Shown: piece after piece, positions 1 to 9,900 of the stretch
Layout: each line of letters begins with the position of its first letter
Numbering within the stretch: the stretch's first letter is position 1
Source of the DNA: Patiria miniata
Lineage: Eukaryota > Echinodermata > Asteroidea > Valvatida > Asterinidae
DNA length: 64,000 nt
Reading direction: 5' to 3'
Assembly: GCF_015706575.1 (NCBI RefSeq)
Contig: NW_024037074.1
Location: 25,657,334-25,721,333, forward strand
The notes under the pieces: generated by a model
Told to the model about the DNA's origin: nothing
Seen by the model: the letters and a program-made list of their open reading frames with translations, nothing else
Database searches by the model: none
Program-made: the position numbers and the translations under genes

Positions 1-69
1 AAAAAACAACCAACATCCGATTCAGGGCAATAGGCCAAAATACATTATAAGCTCAACTTCTTTCACCAG

Positions 70-250
70 GATTGCGACCCTACATCCTGTTGTCCTCCCG
101 TGTCCATCCTGGTGAGAGTAACAGCTCTTGGGTCATGAAGGGCGTCTTGAAGTACCTGCTGAGCTCACATCCCACCGCCCAGCTGCTCAGAGATACCTAC
201 ATCTTCAAGATCATTCCCATGTTGAATCCGGATGGTGTTATCAACGGAAG
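70..250 (+). CDS. AGTPBP1: CCP1 exon a: zinc-site HPGE and NPDGV motif
   Basis: The acceptor is CTTTCACCAG before 70 and the donor is GGAAG|GTGAGC. The exon encodes [14 protein letters not shown] with the first two zinc ligands, WVMKG, then [15 protein letters not shown]. The last codon is split after two bases and completed by the T at 1010. The codon at the left edge is also split, so the exon starts in mid-codon. Confidence 0.92.
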
Positions 251-3200
251 GTGAGCTTGATTGCAACCATCGGCGTCGCCAGGAATTTGGGGGGGGGGGG
301 GGCAAAGCACATTTTCTCCCCCCTGAAATCCCTGTACTTTTTCTTGATTTATCATTTTTCAAGGGTGGGCAGGGACGTTTGCCCTCCCACCCCCCCCCCC
401 CCCCAACCCATTAAATTAACAGCAATATGACACTGCGCCTCTTTTTCTTTCTTTCTTTTTCCCCTTCTCCCTCCCCCCCCCCCCCCCTTGCTATGCCCAT
501 GATTACAACATTATGAATGTTATTAAATTTTATTCATAAATACCTAAGACAGTTTACCCATTCCTATTTGTTCATAGCCCGTCACGGTAGTGGTTGTAAA
601 TGGTTGATAAAACACCAACCGGTTTTAAACACTTTTTTTCTGGCACCCTTGCGTTCTGCACCACATCACGCATTATGCGCCACACACTTGGCAATTTCCA
701 TATAAGGAGATTTTTAGTACTGCATGTGCAAGGCACATACCATAACCACAGCTACAGGGTTAGGGTTTTGGTTATTACAAAAATGGGTTACCAGATAAAA
801 ATGTCATGTGGTGTTTGTTGCTTGTGATAAGTTCTTGCTTGATTTTTTCAGCTTAGCTGGTTAACTTGCTTAATTTTGAATTGTGTCTCCAAAACCATAG
901 ACGAATTTGAAATTCTCCGTAGGAATATCTTTATACTTCACATGATTTTTTTGGAAGTCCCAATACTTTCAGATTGTGTTGTTTTTACTTTAATTTTGTT
1001 TCTTTTCAGTCATCGTTGCTCTCTGACAGGAGAAGATCTCAATCGTCGATGGGACAGCCCAAACCCTGATCTCCACCCAACTATTTATCACACAAAAGGC
1101 CTTCTGCAATACCTTGCCATGTGCAGCAGAAGCCCTCTGGTTAGTACTTCTCGTCTTAACATCTTTACAACAACAACAAAAAGAATCAAAAATACAGTTT
1201 TTAAGAAACTAAAAAGGGATTTACATATTTTATTCCAAAGATTGAATTCTTTGATATAAATGTCTGAAAGCATTGGTTGGGCACATTTGTACTCTGTGAA
1301 AACCCTGGCAATTTCAATTGTTAAATAGTTTAAATATCTGCATGAGTCAGTAGATGATTGTGGGTTGCAGGTCTGCCTGAGAAAGTTTGGTCTTACCGAA
1401 ACACTGGAAGAAGAAATTGTCGATATCTTAGCCACAACTTCTTGATCGTCATAGGTGTTTTGTGATTTCCACGGTCACTCCCGGAGGAAAAACGTCTTCA
1501 TGTACGGCTGCAGTGAGGCCCAATCCCAACTGGCTGATGATGTGGCTGCCATTAATGGCAATAAGCAAGAGGACACCAGCTACAAGGTACAAATGTCATC
1601 GGGGGATTTCCCGTTTAAATTTCTTTTCAAAAAAGTGACTTGGTTAAGCTAATACATTATGTGTTCTGTACTATTTTATGTTGCTTGTATGTGTTGCTGT
1701 TGATATTGTCAACTTTTTTAGCTGCTGGATGGCAGCTCAACAAATCATCATGTCTCTCCGTTAGTGTGTTAGTTAGTTAGTAACAAACGTTGACATTGTC
1801 TATTGCTCCTACATGTTTTGACCGATTTCAACCAAACTTTATCCAAATTATCAGTAGCCCAGCCCCAACATGTCACCGTGACGAAACTGGGGTCAAAGGT
1901 CATCATGGGGTCACTGGGGACAAAAAGGTTTTTTTTACTCAAAACAAAACTCCTTCCAGAAATTACATGGCACAATCACGTGACTCATGCATGAACACGA
2001 ATTCGTTGGCCTGCAGCTTCCGAGATATTTCCAATCGAGCTTGCTTGAAATGTGAGAGCTTCATTTTGACTTTGACGGGAACAAAGCCGTCCTATGGAAT
2101 CCTACACAAGTGCTTCCTCAACGGCAGAAGTGACACGGAATGTAGACATTGAAGTACCCTTGACTGCCACTTTTGGCACACAGGTGTATCTCTTTCCCTA
2201 ATTAGCATTTATGTGCTATTCACATGAGAGTTAGTTACACGTTAGTTTGCTATATGCGTGTGTATGCATGAGCTGGTGTGTGAAGACTAAAGTGCAAACC
2301 CGACCCGAAACTGAAACTAACCTGATCCGAAACCGACTTCGGTTTGATTCGGGTCAGGTTGTCCATCATTTCAGTCAGGTCGGGTTGGTTTTGGTTTTGC
2401 ATTTGCGATTTTCGGGTAAGGTCGGGTTGGTTACAAAAAAATAAAATAAACTGAAATAAACCGGGAAAAAATAAAACAGTTTTGCAATTCACATGGTGCA
2501 GTATTTATTGCACAGTCACTGTGCCCGGTACGACTAACTGTGGTTTGCGGTCTATCACTCACAGTCTATAACATGTAGGCCCACCAGTAGGTCACATGGT
2601 GAGTACCGTACGGTATGATTTAGTTACTGAAAGACGATGATCACGCAACGCGGGTTAGTTCAGGCACAAAAAGCGGACACAGTTGCCCAAGCCAGATATT
2701 CACATTTTTCTTCCAGATGGGTTCCGTTTGGTTTACCTGGAATTTTTGTCAAGTCGGGTCAGGTCGGCTTAAGGAAGTTCAGATCGGTTTCGGTTCGGAT
2801 TTTGTTTATATCTATAATGTTTCGGGTGGGTTTGGCCTGGTCAACCCGACCCCATGCACAACATTAGTGCAGACACACTGTCATTTACTGTCCTTTGTTA
2901 ATATATTACACATTCCCTTCTATTGTTCCTGCACAGAGTTAGTTGGCTCCCTATGCCTTGCAGTAGACTGCTGACAGTCCTGAACATTTTTTATCTCATT
3001 TATTTCCCTCACAGACACTTCCTCGGATCTTGAACCAGTCTGCTCCAGCGTTCTCACTCAGCTCCTGCAGCTTTGTTGTTGAGAAGGCCAAGGAGGCCAC
3101 AGCTAGGGTGGTAGTTTGGAAGGAACTAAGGGTGCCGCGTAGTTACACCATGGAGAGTACCTACTGTGGCTGTGACCAGGGACAGTACAAGGTGAGTAGG

Positions 3201-5886
3201 TGTGGATTATGCCCCTCCCCCTCCCCCTGTACACCATGGAGAATACATAATTTGAGTGAGGATCTTGGGTCAGGGACAGTACAAGATGTGAGTTCTTCTC
3301 CCCATCCCTCTGCCTGTATACCATAGAGAGTATGCACCGTTGACGTGACTAGGAACTGTATAATGTGTGTAAATTGTGCGTGATTTCCTGGCAATGCTAA
3401 GCACAATATTTTATGCCAACAGAGTCTATTTCACAGAAACCACAAGCAAAAACAAAACAAACGGCACATTATCATCACTGTAAAAAGGTGCGTAAGTTTG
3501 TGACGTTAACCATAGATGAATGCATGTTGTTGCAACCATAAGCACATCCACGCTGTCAAATAGTGCTTTTAAGTTAGAACAATTTTCTGCTGTAGACCTT
3601 TCTTTGCCAAACCTTGGAGGGCACTTTTGCCAACCAAAGGTTTTTTTGCAAATTATGGAAGGTCAACATGGCAATAAAGACTAGTTATTGATGTTTTGAA
3701 CCATATCATTGGATTGCTGAGCATACAAAATAATCCAGAAAGGCAGCCAAAGACTTCATAAACATATCTCTTCCGACATAATGAGGGTGTTAATATGCAA
3801 TTTTGGGCAAAATCCATTGCCAACCACGGTTTAATTTCAACCCGCTCACTGTTTACAAACAACAGAAAGGTCTATAGTAGGTAGAACTATTTTGCTCACT
3901 GTAAAGCAGTGCCTTGAAATTGGACCCCGCCCCCTCTCCCTGTATACCATGGAGAATATGCACTGTGTGAGTGACTTGAGGCAGTACAAGGTGAGTGTTA
4001 GAACTATGCCCAGAACCTCTCCCTGTGCTCCATGGAGAGAACAAACTGTTATGACCAGGGACAGTACCAGCACCGCCCCCTCTCCTGTTATATCATGGAG
4101 ATTACTTTACATTCCCGCCATTATCCAGGGCTTCCAAATCACCACGGCCATGCTAGAAGAGATGGGCCAGAAGTTCTGTGAAGGGCTCCTTCGCCTCATT
4201 ACACGGCGGTCCTCCGAAAGACTGTTGTCTGACAAATCACCCTCCCAGACTTCGCTTTCATCAACAAGGATCTTCCCTGGATCAGTGAATTTGGCAGTTA
4301 CGAAGGATGAAGATGATTACGGAAGGTAAGGTTAAACTCTACCTTGTATGGCTGAGTCATTTATTATTGCCAATTAGTCAGACTTGTACTTGAGTCACCA
4401 AACATCGAGTCCCAGTCACCTCTCCTGAGTCCGAGTCCCGAGTGACAAAAGTCGAGTCCGAGTCACAAAGATCGAGTCCGAGTCACAAGTCACCTTTAAT
4501 ATATACATGTACTGGAAATAAATGTTGAGGTACTGCTAAAACCTCACAGTGTAAATGTTTCAATTTTTCACAGCTTTTCTCTAATTTATGACTGGAAATA
4601 CATGCATACCATCTCAAATAAGGCAAGGCACAGGTTCTGGAAAGGGTAATCTGGCACCGAACACTATCACGTTTGCATTTACGCAATATCAAGATTGGAC
4701 GCTGGGGTGCATATTTCTATACATTGATTTCCCAAATCAATATATCGGAAACAAGCAAGACGCACGCGTTGTGTATGTACAGTACGTAGATGCATTTCTT
4801 CTGCACCGCACAGACTGTATTACCTGCTCAGGTGAGGATCGTCTACAAAATAATTTGTAATTATATTGTTAAAAAAAATAAGTGATTTGTGGTAATTTTG
4901 GTCTCGAGTCACACAGGTCGAGTCTGAGTCCAAGTCTAAGTCCACAGGGTCGAGTCCGAGTCCGACTCCAAGTCATTTGTATAGTGACTCGAGTCCAAGT
5001 CCGAGTCAAGGAAAATGGGCCTCGAGTCTGAGTCACGAGTCATACAAGTCTGCAATTCGCTCTTTTCATACTTCCGCCATGGGCATACACAGCCTCAATA
5101 TAGCCGCTTCAGTGATTCCCGTGTCGGGGTTCAGATCACTGAACCGGCTATTTTTATTGTGTAAAGTTGCCAGATCGAGGCTGTGCATGCTTAAGTGCAG
5201 AGTGTGAAAAGAGCAAATTAGGTATCCTAATAACACATGGACTATTATAATCAAATTGACATGGCAAGAAACTTGGTTCAAACCCCGTTAGCTCAATGTT
5301 TGGCTAGCATCCAGTTAGTACCAAGCACAGAAATTTGCCAAGCCCCCCCCCCCCCAGGTTACCAGCCAAGATTCCATATGATTTCCATTGCCTGTGACTG
5401 GTTGTCAGCTGGTTAATGTATAGCACATACATATCCTGAGCAGTTTTTAGAAGTATTGAACTTTTTAGAAGTATTGAAGTAATTTCTTTGTAAAGCGCAT
5501 TGAGATTTCGTATGTAATGCGCTATATAAGAACTAATTATTATTATTATTATTAGTTTTTGCTGCATGGAATGTGGTTGTGGTCTCTGTTTTCAAATTTC
5601 AATATTTTTTCACAATATTTTTTCAATGTTTTTTGTGTGTGTCAGCCCCGGGGAAGACGTGGATGCCTTGCTTCAAGCCTCTGTCCGTCTCAAGGAACTG
5701 TCCGCCGGCCAGCAATGCACTAGGAGGAAACGTCCTAGCAATGACTTGGAATCGGGCGAAGATGAAGAGGATGACGAAGAGAATTATGTGTCGGAGGGAA
5801 GCGACAACGGAGCGTGCGAAAAGAACAGCGATGAGGGGACTGAAGACATTTCGCCAGAGGTCGGCGGGACGGAGCTGGGGGACTAG
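70..5886 (+). CDS. AGTPBP1: Cytosolic carboxypeptidase CCP1-type (AGTPBP1/AGBL1 pro-orthologue), 3' six exons, 5' truncated
   Basis: An M14-family metallocarboxypeptidase that, in its family, shortens polyglutamate side chains and removes C-terminal glutamates from tubulin in the cytosol. The joined exons are 70-250, 1010-1139, 1455-1586, 3015-3191, 4129-4325 and 5646-5886. All have AG/GT borders, and the reading frame continues through every junction for about 352 residues to a TAG stop. Visible motifs in order are HPGE (two zinc ligands), [11 protein letters not shown] (substrate-binding Asn and Arg), [15 protein letters not shown] (third zinc ligand) and YTMEST (catalytic Glu). An acidic tail follows the domain. 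The wording of these motifs is CCP1/CCP4-type rather than CCP2/3, CCP5 or CCP6. The N-terminal half, including the CCP N-domain, lies left of the window. The gene converges on the Trk receptor on the other strand. Confidence 0.93.
268..501. mobile_element. hAT-type MITE (poly-G/poly-C rich) in CCP1 intron 1
   Basis: The ends are related inverted repeats: CATCGGCGTCGCCAGG on the left and, read on the opposite strand, CATGGGCATAGCAAGG on the right. The element is flanked by an 8-bp near-perfect target duplication, ATTGCAAC at 260-267 and ATTACAAC at 502-509, as expected for hAT insertion. The interior is G-run/C-run sequence with no transposase. Confidence 0.75.
1010..1139 (+). CDS. AGTPBP1: CCP1 exon b: [10 protein letters not shown] segment
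   Basis: The acceptor is TCTTTTCAG and the donor CTCTG|GTTAGT. The exon encodes [14 protein letters not shown], continuing the substrate-binding motif across the splice, then [17 protein letters not shown], which is characteristic of CCP1/CCP4. Confidence 0.93.
1455..1586 (+). CDS. AGTPBP1: CCP1 exon c: HGH zinc ligand
   Basis: The acceptor is CGTCATAG and the donor TACAAG|GTACAA, phase 0 at both ends. It encodes [18 protein letters not shown], where the His of HGH is the third zinc ligand, followed by a short variable loop. Confidence 0.92.
1760..2000. repeat. Dispersed repeat fragment in CCP1 intron 3
   Basis: The wording (a block with ACATGTTTTGACCG, then GGGGTCAAAGGTCATCATGG, then GGGGTCACTGGGGAC) resembles the GGTCA-rich minisatellite block at 14.2-14.9 kb. 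I see no ends or target duplication, so the family is unidentified. Confidence 0.35.
2285..2860. repeat. CGGGT-rich inverted-repeat-like segment in CCP1 intron 3
   Basis: Both ends are rich in CGGGTCGGGT-like words, in opposite orientation (CCCGACCCGAAACTG near 2300; TTCGGGTGGGTTTGG near 2821). This suggests a degraded element with inverted ends. Borders are approximate and no target duplication was recognised. Confidence 0.3.
3015..3191 (+). CDS. AGTPBP1: CCP1 exon d: catalytic glutamate exon
   Basis: The acceptor is TTTCCCTCACAG and the donor TACAAG|GTGAGT, phase 0 at both ends. It encodes [35 protein letters not shown] and [15 protein letters not shown]. The Glu of YTMEST is the expected catalytic base. 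The last 48 bases of this exon seed the minisatellite in the following intron. Confidence 0.92.
3144..4104 (+). repeat. Minisatellite derived from an exon/intron boundary, with decoy splice donors
   Basis: The founder unit is the end of CCP1 exon d plus the start of its intron: TACACCATGGAGAGTAC, a variable part, then GACAGTACAAG|GTGAGT and a C-rich stretch CCCCTCCCCCTG. Degenerate copies begin near 3228, 3316, 3940, 4025 and 4087. The copies near 3228 and 3940 keep donor-like words: ACAAGAT|GTGAGT at 3288 and an exact AAG|GTGAGT at 3991. The stretch 3380-3890 between the groups is unrelated. Confidence 0.8.
4129..4325 (+). CDS. AGTPBP1: CCP1 exon e: end of carboxypeptidase domain
   Basis: The acceptor is CATTATCCAG and the donor GGAAG|GTAAGG; it starts in phase 0. 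It encodes [20 protein letters not shown], matching the end of the CCP1 catalytic domain, then a Ser/Thr-rich linker ending DEDDYG. Confidence 0.9.
4379..5052. mobile_element. GAGTC-rich element with CAGACTTGTA inverted ends in CCP1 intron 5
   Basis: The left end is CAGACTTGTACTTGAGTCAC; the right end read in reverse is CAGACTTGTATGACTCGTGA. Both sub-terminal zones are packed with GAGTC/GACTC words (4400-4495 and 4900-5045), giving a cruciform-prone structure. The flanks CAATTAGT and CAATTCGC share five of eight bases, so a decayed 8-bp hAT target duplication is possible. There is no transposase ORF. Confidence 0.6.
5055..5219. repeat. Short fold-back element abutting the GAGTC element
   Basis: AATTCGCTCTTTTCA at the left pairs with TGAAAAGAGCAAATT at the right. 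An inner pair, AGCCTCAATATAGCCG with CGGCTATTTTTATTG, and a central AGTGATT/GATCACT extend the hairpin. It lies within 3 bp of the previous element. Confidence 0.6.
5340..5556 (+). repeat. SINE-like 3' tail in CCP1 intron 5
   Basis: AAAGCGCATTGAGAT, then TGCGCTATATAAGAAC, then (TTA)n at 5536-5555 is the usual 3' end of LINE-mobilised SINEs in deuterostomes. The same layout ends the SINE at 42,925. The head is not recognisable. Confidence 0.5.
5646..5886 (+). CDS. AGTPBP1: CCP1 terminal exon: acidic C-terminal tail and stop
   Basis: The acceptor is TGTGTGTCAG and the first base completes a split AGC codon. It encodes [18 protein letters not shown] followed by a basic patch ([10 protein letters not shown]) and a strongly acidic tail ([17 protein letters not shown]), ending at TAG 5884-5886. 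An acidic tail is also usual for CCP1 in vertebrates, although this stretch is not conserved by position. Confidence 0.88.
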
Positions 5887-6288
5887 GGTTGCCTGTGAAT
5901 GGGATAGTCGACAGTTGATATCAGGGTCCAGGTCCAACTCATCACTGCTCCCAAGGGCAATCTTAAGATGTTTAAATTTTAAAGTTCCTGAAATTGTCTG
6001 CTCATAAGAGTAAACTCCGAATCCAAAATTTGAAGGTTTTGAGTAGTATTGTTTATGAGTTACATTGTTTAAGGTTTTTTTAACTTTCGCTGTCCGTAAC
6101 TTCTGTCTGTACCTCTAGTATTTAAAGTTGGACAGAGTGTTTATCTTAAACTATAGGTTTTGGAGTTTCCTCATATGACCACACAAGTTAAGAAATTTAA
6201 AGAAAATTTGTGAGATTGACCTCGAGAGGCACGATGATTTGACATGCAAAGATTCCAATGGAGCCTGAATTCTTCTTCCCACCGATTT
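5887..6288 (+). other. Presumed 3' UTR of CCP1
   Basis: Noncoding, AT-richer sequence directly after the stop. I see no AATAAA before 7051, and that one lies inside the left arm of the fold-back palindrome at 6979-7473. Later candidates are near 9163 and 10,722. The true end of the transcript cannot be decided from sequence. Confidence 0.4.
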
Positions 6289-6289
6289 G

Positions 6290-6553
6290 CACTATCCGCT
6301 CCGTTCACAAGTACCCCCTCACCAGCAAGGAAAGTACAGTTGGGGGTGACTGAACGACGCCATCTTGCCTGACTACAATATTTTGCCGCGAAGCGCGGCC
6401 ACAGCGTGTACAAAGTATAAATCCCCTGGTTTACGTGCGTCACACACAAGGAACGGTGCGCGCGTCAACCTGCGAAATGTATGTGTCCCGCCCATGGGAC
6501 GTCATTGCTAGGTAAATGGGCGCCCTCTTTTGTTGGCGCACGGAGCCCATAGG
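6290..6553 (-). repeat. Promoter-like repeated cassette, copy 1
   Basis: Read on the minus strand it matches 41,870-42,113 closely over ~245 bp. In order it holds GGGCTCCGTGCGCCAAC, a TGACGTC CRE-like site, the GC box GGGCGGGAC, GACGCACGTAAACCAGGGG, and CAAGATGGCGTC (YY1-like, with an ATG at 6363-6361). A short frame MASFSHPQLYF-CW then reaches a donor-like CTG|GTGAGG at 6323/6322. I do not recognise the family. Confidence 0.6.
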
Positions 6554-6978
6554 AACAAAAGTGAGGTTGCCTTACAAAGCTAGGACCCTCATGGAGTTAG
6601 TGTGATGGTAACTGAGCGGTTCACAGAAGAGCTCATTCAGCTCGTTCAAGTGGGCCAGAGCTTTTCATTGCAGCCTCTTTTACTACCAACCCATTTGCAT
6701 TGTTTGCCACTCTTGTCTGTAAAATGTATTCAAAGGCACTTAGCAACATTTGCAACTACCCGTTCGTACCGATTTAACAAAAAAATCTTTGCTCAAAGTG
6801 AAGATAGGAGTGGTACCAAATACCCTGTGAAATTATTCCACCTGAAATGGTATCATTCGGAAGAAAATAGTCATTGAAGGTGATTTAAGAAAGTGTGTAG
6901 TGTAATTTGCTGAACAAAACTAGGAGCCACTTCAGCAGTGGTGCCATGCCTGCACGCGTGCCACATGCCGCATGCGTT

Positions 6979-7473
6979 CTTTAAGAGGTTGTGGAATGCT
7001 CGAAGACATTTCCGTCATTTTGGGGGTATATGTAGCCTAAGGTGTGATGAAATAAAAACGACTATTGTTTCTGTCATGAAATGAGTACAAAGGGTACTTT
7101 TGAGAGCTATTTTTCAGGTCCTGTTTCGACCCGAACGTGCAATTTGTGTAAAAGTCGTCGTTGCGGGCAGCAAACAAAACACAGTAAATCGTGACGTAAT
7201 AAACAGGACTCGTTTATGCTACTCTGCATCAGGAGTCCTGTTTATTACGTCACGATTTACTGTGTTTTGTTTGCTGCCCGCAACGATGACTTTTACACAA
7301 TTGCACGTTCGGGTCGAAACAGGCATGACAGGACTTGAAAAACAGCTGTCAAAAGTACCTTTTGTACTCATTTATGACAGAAACAATAGTCGTTTTTATT
7401 TCATCACACCTTAGGCTACATATACCCCAAAAATGACGGAAATGTCTTCGAGCATTCCACAACCTCTTTAAAG
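6979..7473. repeat. Large near-perfect fold-back palindrome (~235-bp arms, 21-nt loop)
   Basis: The left arm 6979-7211 (CTTTAAGAGGTTGTGGAATG to AATAAACAGGACTC) is mirrored by the right arm 7233-7473 (GAGTCCTGTTTATT to CATTCCACAACCTCTTTAAAG), with only scattered differences. The loop is 7212-7232. No coding capacity; probably a fold-back MITE. The left arm contains AATAAA at 7051, the first canonical poly(A) signal after the CCP1 stop. A transcript through it would form a long dsRNA hairpin. Confidence 0.9.
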
Positions 7474-8620
7474 ACAAGGTGAGCGCACATTATTGGTACC
7501 CGATTGGTCGAAGGAGCCCAAAGTGCGTGCGTAGTACCTGAGCGCGACTCACGTGAGCCTGTTGCCACTGCAGAAAATGGCTGTCGCTGGATTAGAGCTG
7601 AAACTTTAACAAGTCGATTGTTGTATACACTACTTAAGATTTTGAGCAAATGTGTTGCTTCAAACGGGAAAAAAATGCACAAAAAGCAAATGATGCTGTG
7701 TAGCTTTACTGCCGGCCGACCACATACTTATAAATCTGCGCTGGTTTTGTATATTCTCAAGCATGCTGAGAACATGGCAGCCAGCTGGCTAGAATGAGCA
7801 TTTGCCATGAGTTAGTCCAATCCATCTTGTCCAGAATTTGAAAGAGGAATGTTTAAGCTGGCCACTCTTTCTTATAATACAACCTGAATTGTTTGTACTC
7901 TCTCGCCCCATTGCAGTTTGTTAGCTCATCATGCAGAGTTGATTGTGGGGCGTTTTTTGTCCGAAGTGCCTTGCTGCTCAACTTTATAGACTGTGTAATG
8001 TGCCCTTTTGATTTTAACTCTGTATCATATAGTGAGACTGATTTAGAATGTAATGCCAGTAAAACTCTAAACACCCTCAAATCCTCCAAAATCAACCATT
8101 GGCTTCCTTATAATTATGAATAATGACGGATTTAATTCTGTAAGACCCAGACGCTAATATTTTGGGTAGGAAAATTTGTTTTATAAAGGTATTTTAAAGA
8201 TTCTGTCATTGGTATAACTGCACTAGTGTATTTGATCTCAGCAGATGTAGGAAGACTTCATGCATACTCTACATGTGTGTGCGGTTGGTTAATACTGAAG
8301 GACAAGATCATAGTTAAGGAATGCTATGATGTTGATCTCAAGGGTTGGAAGTTTGGTGCATTTCTCTAAATGTTACGTCATCAGGACACAATAATCTACT
8401 TGAATTGACATCTTTTTGTTTTAATTTAGTGAACCATTTCGTAGTGATGCTAACAGACACCATTGCCCTAAAGCAAAAATCGATCTGACAACCAGCCGTT
8501 AATGACAACGAACATCACATTTTGTGTAGTAACATCTTATTTCGTCTTAGAACTTTGAGCTCTGGTTTCGTTCTTGGTCAAATCAGTGATGCCATCGTCA
8601 TAGGGATCAGATTGGGTGGA
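7474..8620. other. Noncoding stretch
   Basis: No recognisable gene, RNA or repeat end. Short open frames exist on both strands but none resembles a known protein and none has consistent splice context. Confidence 0.5.
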
Positions 8621-8624
8621 AGTA

Positions 8625-8915
8625 AGTAAAGTCTGTCACGAGCCAATGTGGCCGTTCAGGCCGGCATTTATCTCCAGTTTCAGTAGCATGAAACGACTGA
8701 GGATATTTGTATTCCCCCTGGATGGGATGCTAGTCCATCGCTGGTTACTTCCAAGTTAATGCTGGTACCGAAATTGTATACTCCTGGGTGGAGAGAGGTG
8801 AGTGGAGATGGAGTGGCTTGCCCAAGGACACAACATAGGTCAGCGGCTGGATTCGAACCCATGACCCTCTGATCATGAGTCACGAACCCTAACCACTAGG
8901 CCACACGCCCCACAA
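8625..8915 (-). repeat. tRNA-derived SINE, minus strand
   Basis: On the minus strand it starts GGGGCGTGTGGCCTAGTGG (box A, TGGCCTAGTGG) and has box B GGGTTCGAATCC. A body with TGGGCAAGCCACTCC and CTCCACCCAGGAGTATAC follows, then GGCTCGTGACAGACTTTACT near the 3' end. The body words resemble the SINE at 42.58-42.93 kb, so the two share a conserved core. Confidence 0.75.
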
Positions 8916-9778
8916 TTGGCTGGGAAAAAAAAGTATCCTAAATATCACTTTCATTAGTCAATAGTAAAAAAAAATCAAGTTTCTAAAAATGTGTGTAAAT
9001 TATAAAAAGCTGAAATGGCAAGCTAAAATTGATGTATGCATACAACGTAGTATTTAATTTTGACTGAAATTTTCCAAACCTTTTCGTGAATCTTTTTTTG
9101 TGTTTGTGATTTCACCTTGCCTTTGAGTGTCCAGACAAAAAAAGAGAGGAAATTACGATGAAAATAAATACGACCCACAACTCTAACGAAGTCTGACAAA
9201 CGGTAATCAGAGACGGAAGATCCTCCGTTTGTCTCCGGTTGGCGAGCTCTCCAATCGGATTACATCGGAAACCTACAACGGATCTGGGCCAGGATCAGGC
9301 GAAAAGAAAAGCCTCTCTACCCAATCAGAATGGGAAATAGAAGAACATCCGTTTGCTGATCACTTGATTGGGACTAGTGCAGGAAAGCGGGGTTGGAATG
9401 TTGGAATGTTGGAAAGGGTTTAGGATTGATTGAAACTAATGTCTTTGGATTTGTGTTTTTATTTTTTTTACTTGAATGTGTGTGATTTAATCTGGAATTG
9501 GATCGTTATGTATGGTGGGCTACATTTCTTTGGATGTACTAACCTTTAAATGTGTTTGTCTGTATATATGAAGTCTTGATGTGACAAGTAATAGCCATCT
9601 TCAAACATGCCACCTGCAAGGCATTTGGTGAACATGTGTTGTTTCTAGCAGGAACATCGCACAAGTATTAAGATTTTTTTTTTTAAGTGAACCATTCAGA
9701 GCGTCTTTATGGTGATTTGGGCATGGTCCCTGGCTGTATGGCATATACGGGTTTGTGGCTTCTGACTAGCGCCCCTTA

Positions 9779-9900
9779 AACAAAGACATTGACTAATTGG
9801 GGAGCTGCCAACATAGGGCTGGATAGCTCAGTTGGTAGAGCACCGGAACGGCAATCCAGAAGTTGCAGGTTCAAACCCCGCTCTAGTCAATTTCTTTGTT
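9779..9900 (+). mobile_element. tRNA-like sequence enclosed in 17-bp inverted repeats
   Basis: AACAAAGACATTGACTA (9779-9795) and TAGTCAATTTCTTTGTT (9884-9900) are inverted copies with one mismatch, and they enclose the tRNA-like unit at 9817-9889. The arrangement looks like a small mobile unit carrying a pol III promoter. Confidence 0.6.
9817..9889 (+). tRNA. tRNA-like pseudogene (cloverleaf foldable, anticodon-position GGC)
   Basis: Its 73 nt fold with a 7-bp acceptor (GGCTGGA/TCTAGTC, two G-U), a 4-bp D stem (GCTC/GAGC), a 5-position anticodon stem with one mismatch and a T arm with one mismatch around TTCAAAC. Box A is TAGCTCAGTTGG; box B is GGTTCAAACCC. Position 33 is C instead of the invariant U, and the paired stems have mismatches. 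A decayed or SINE-borne tRNA is likelier than a functional gene. Confidence 0.55.

Noticed and set aside
1088..1435. Minus-strand 115-codon frame opposite CCP1 exon b
   Set aside because: Antisense shadow of the exon and adjoining intron; no motifs.
9817..9889. Functional tRNA-Ala (GGC)
   Set aside because: C at position 33, mismatches in the anticodon and T stems, and enclosure in inverted repeats favour a mobile pseudogene.
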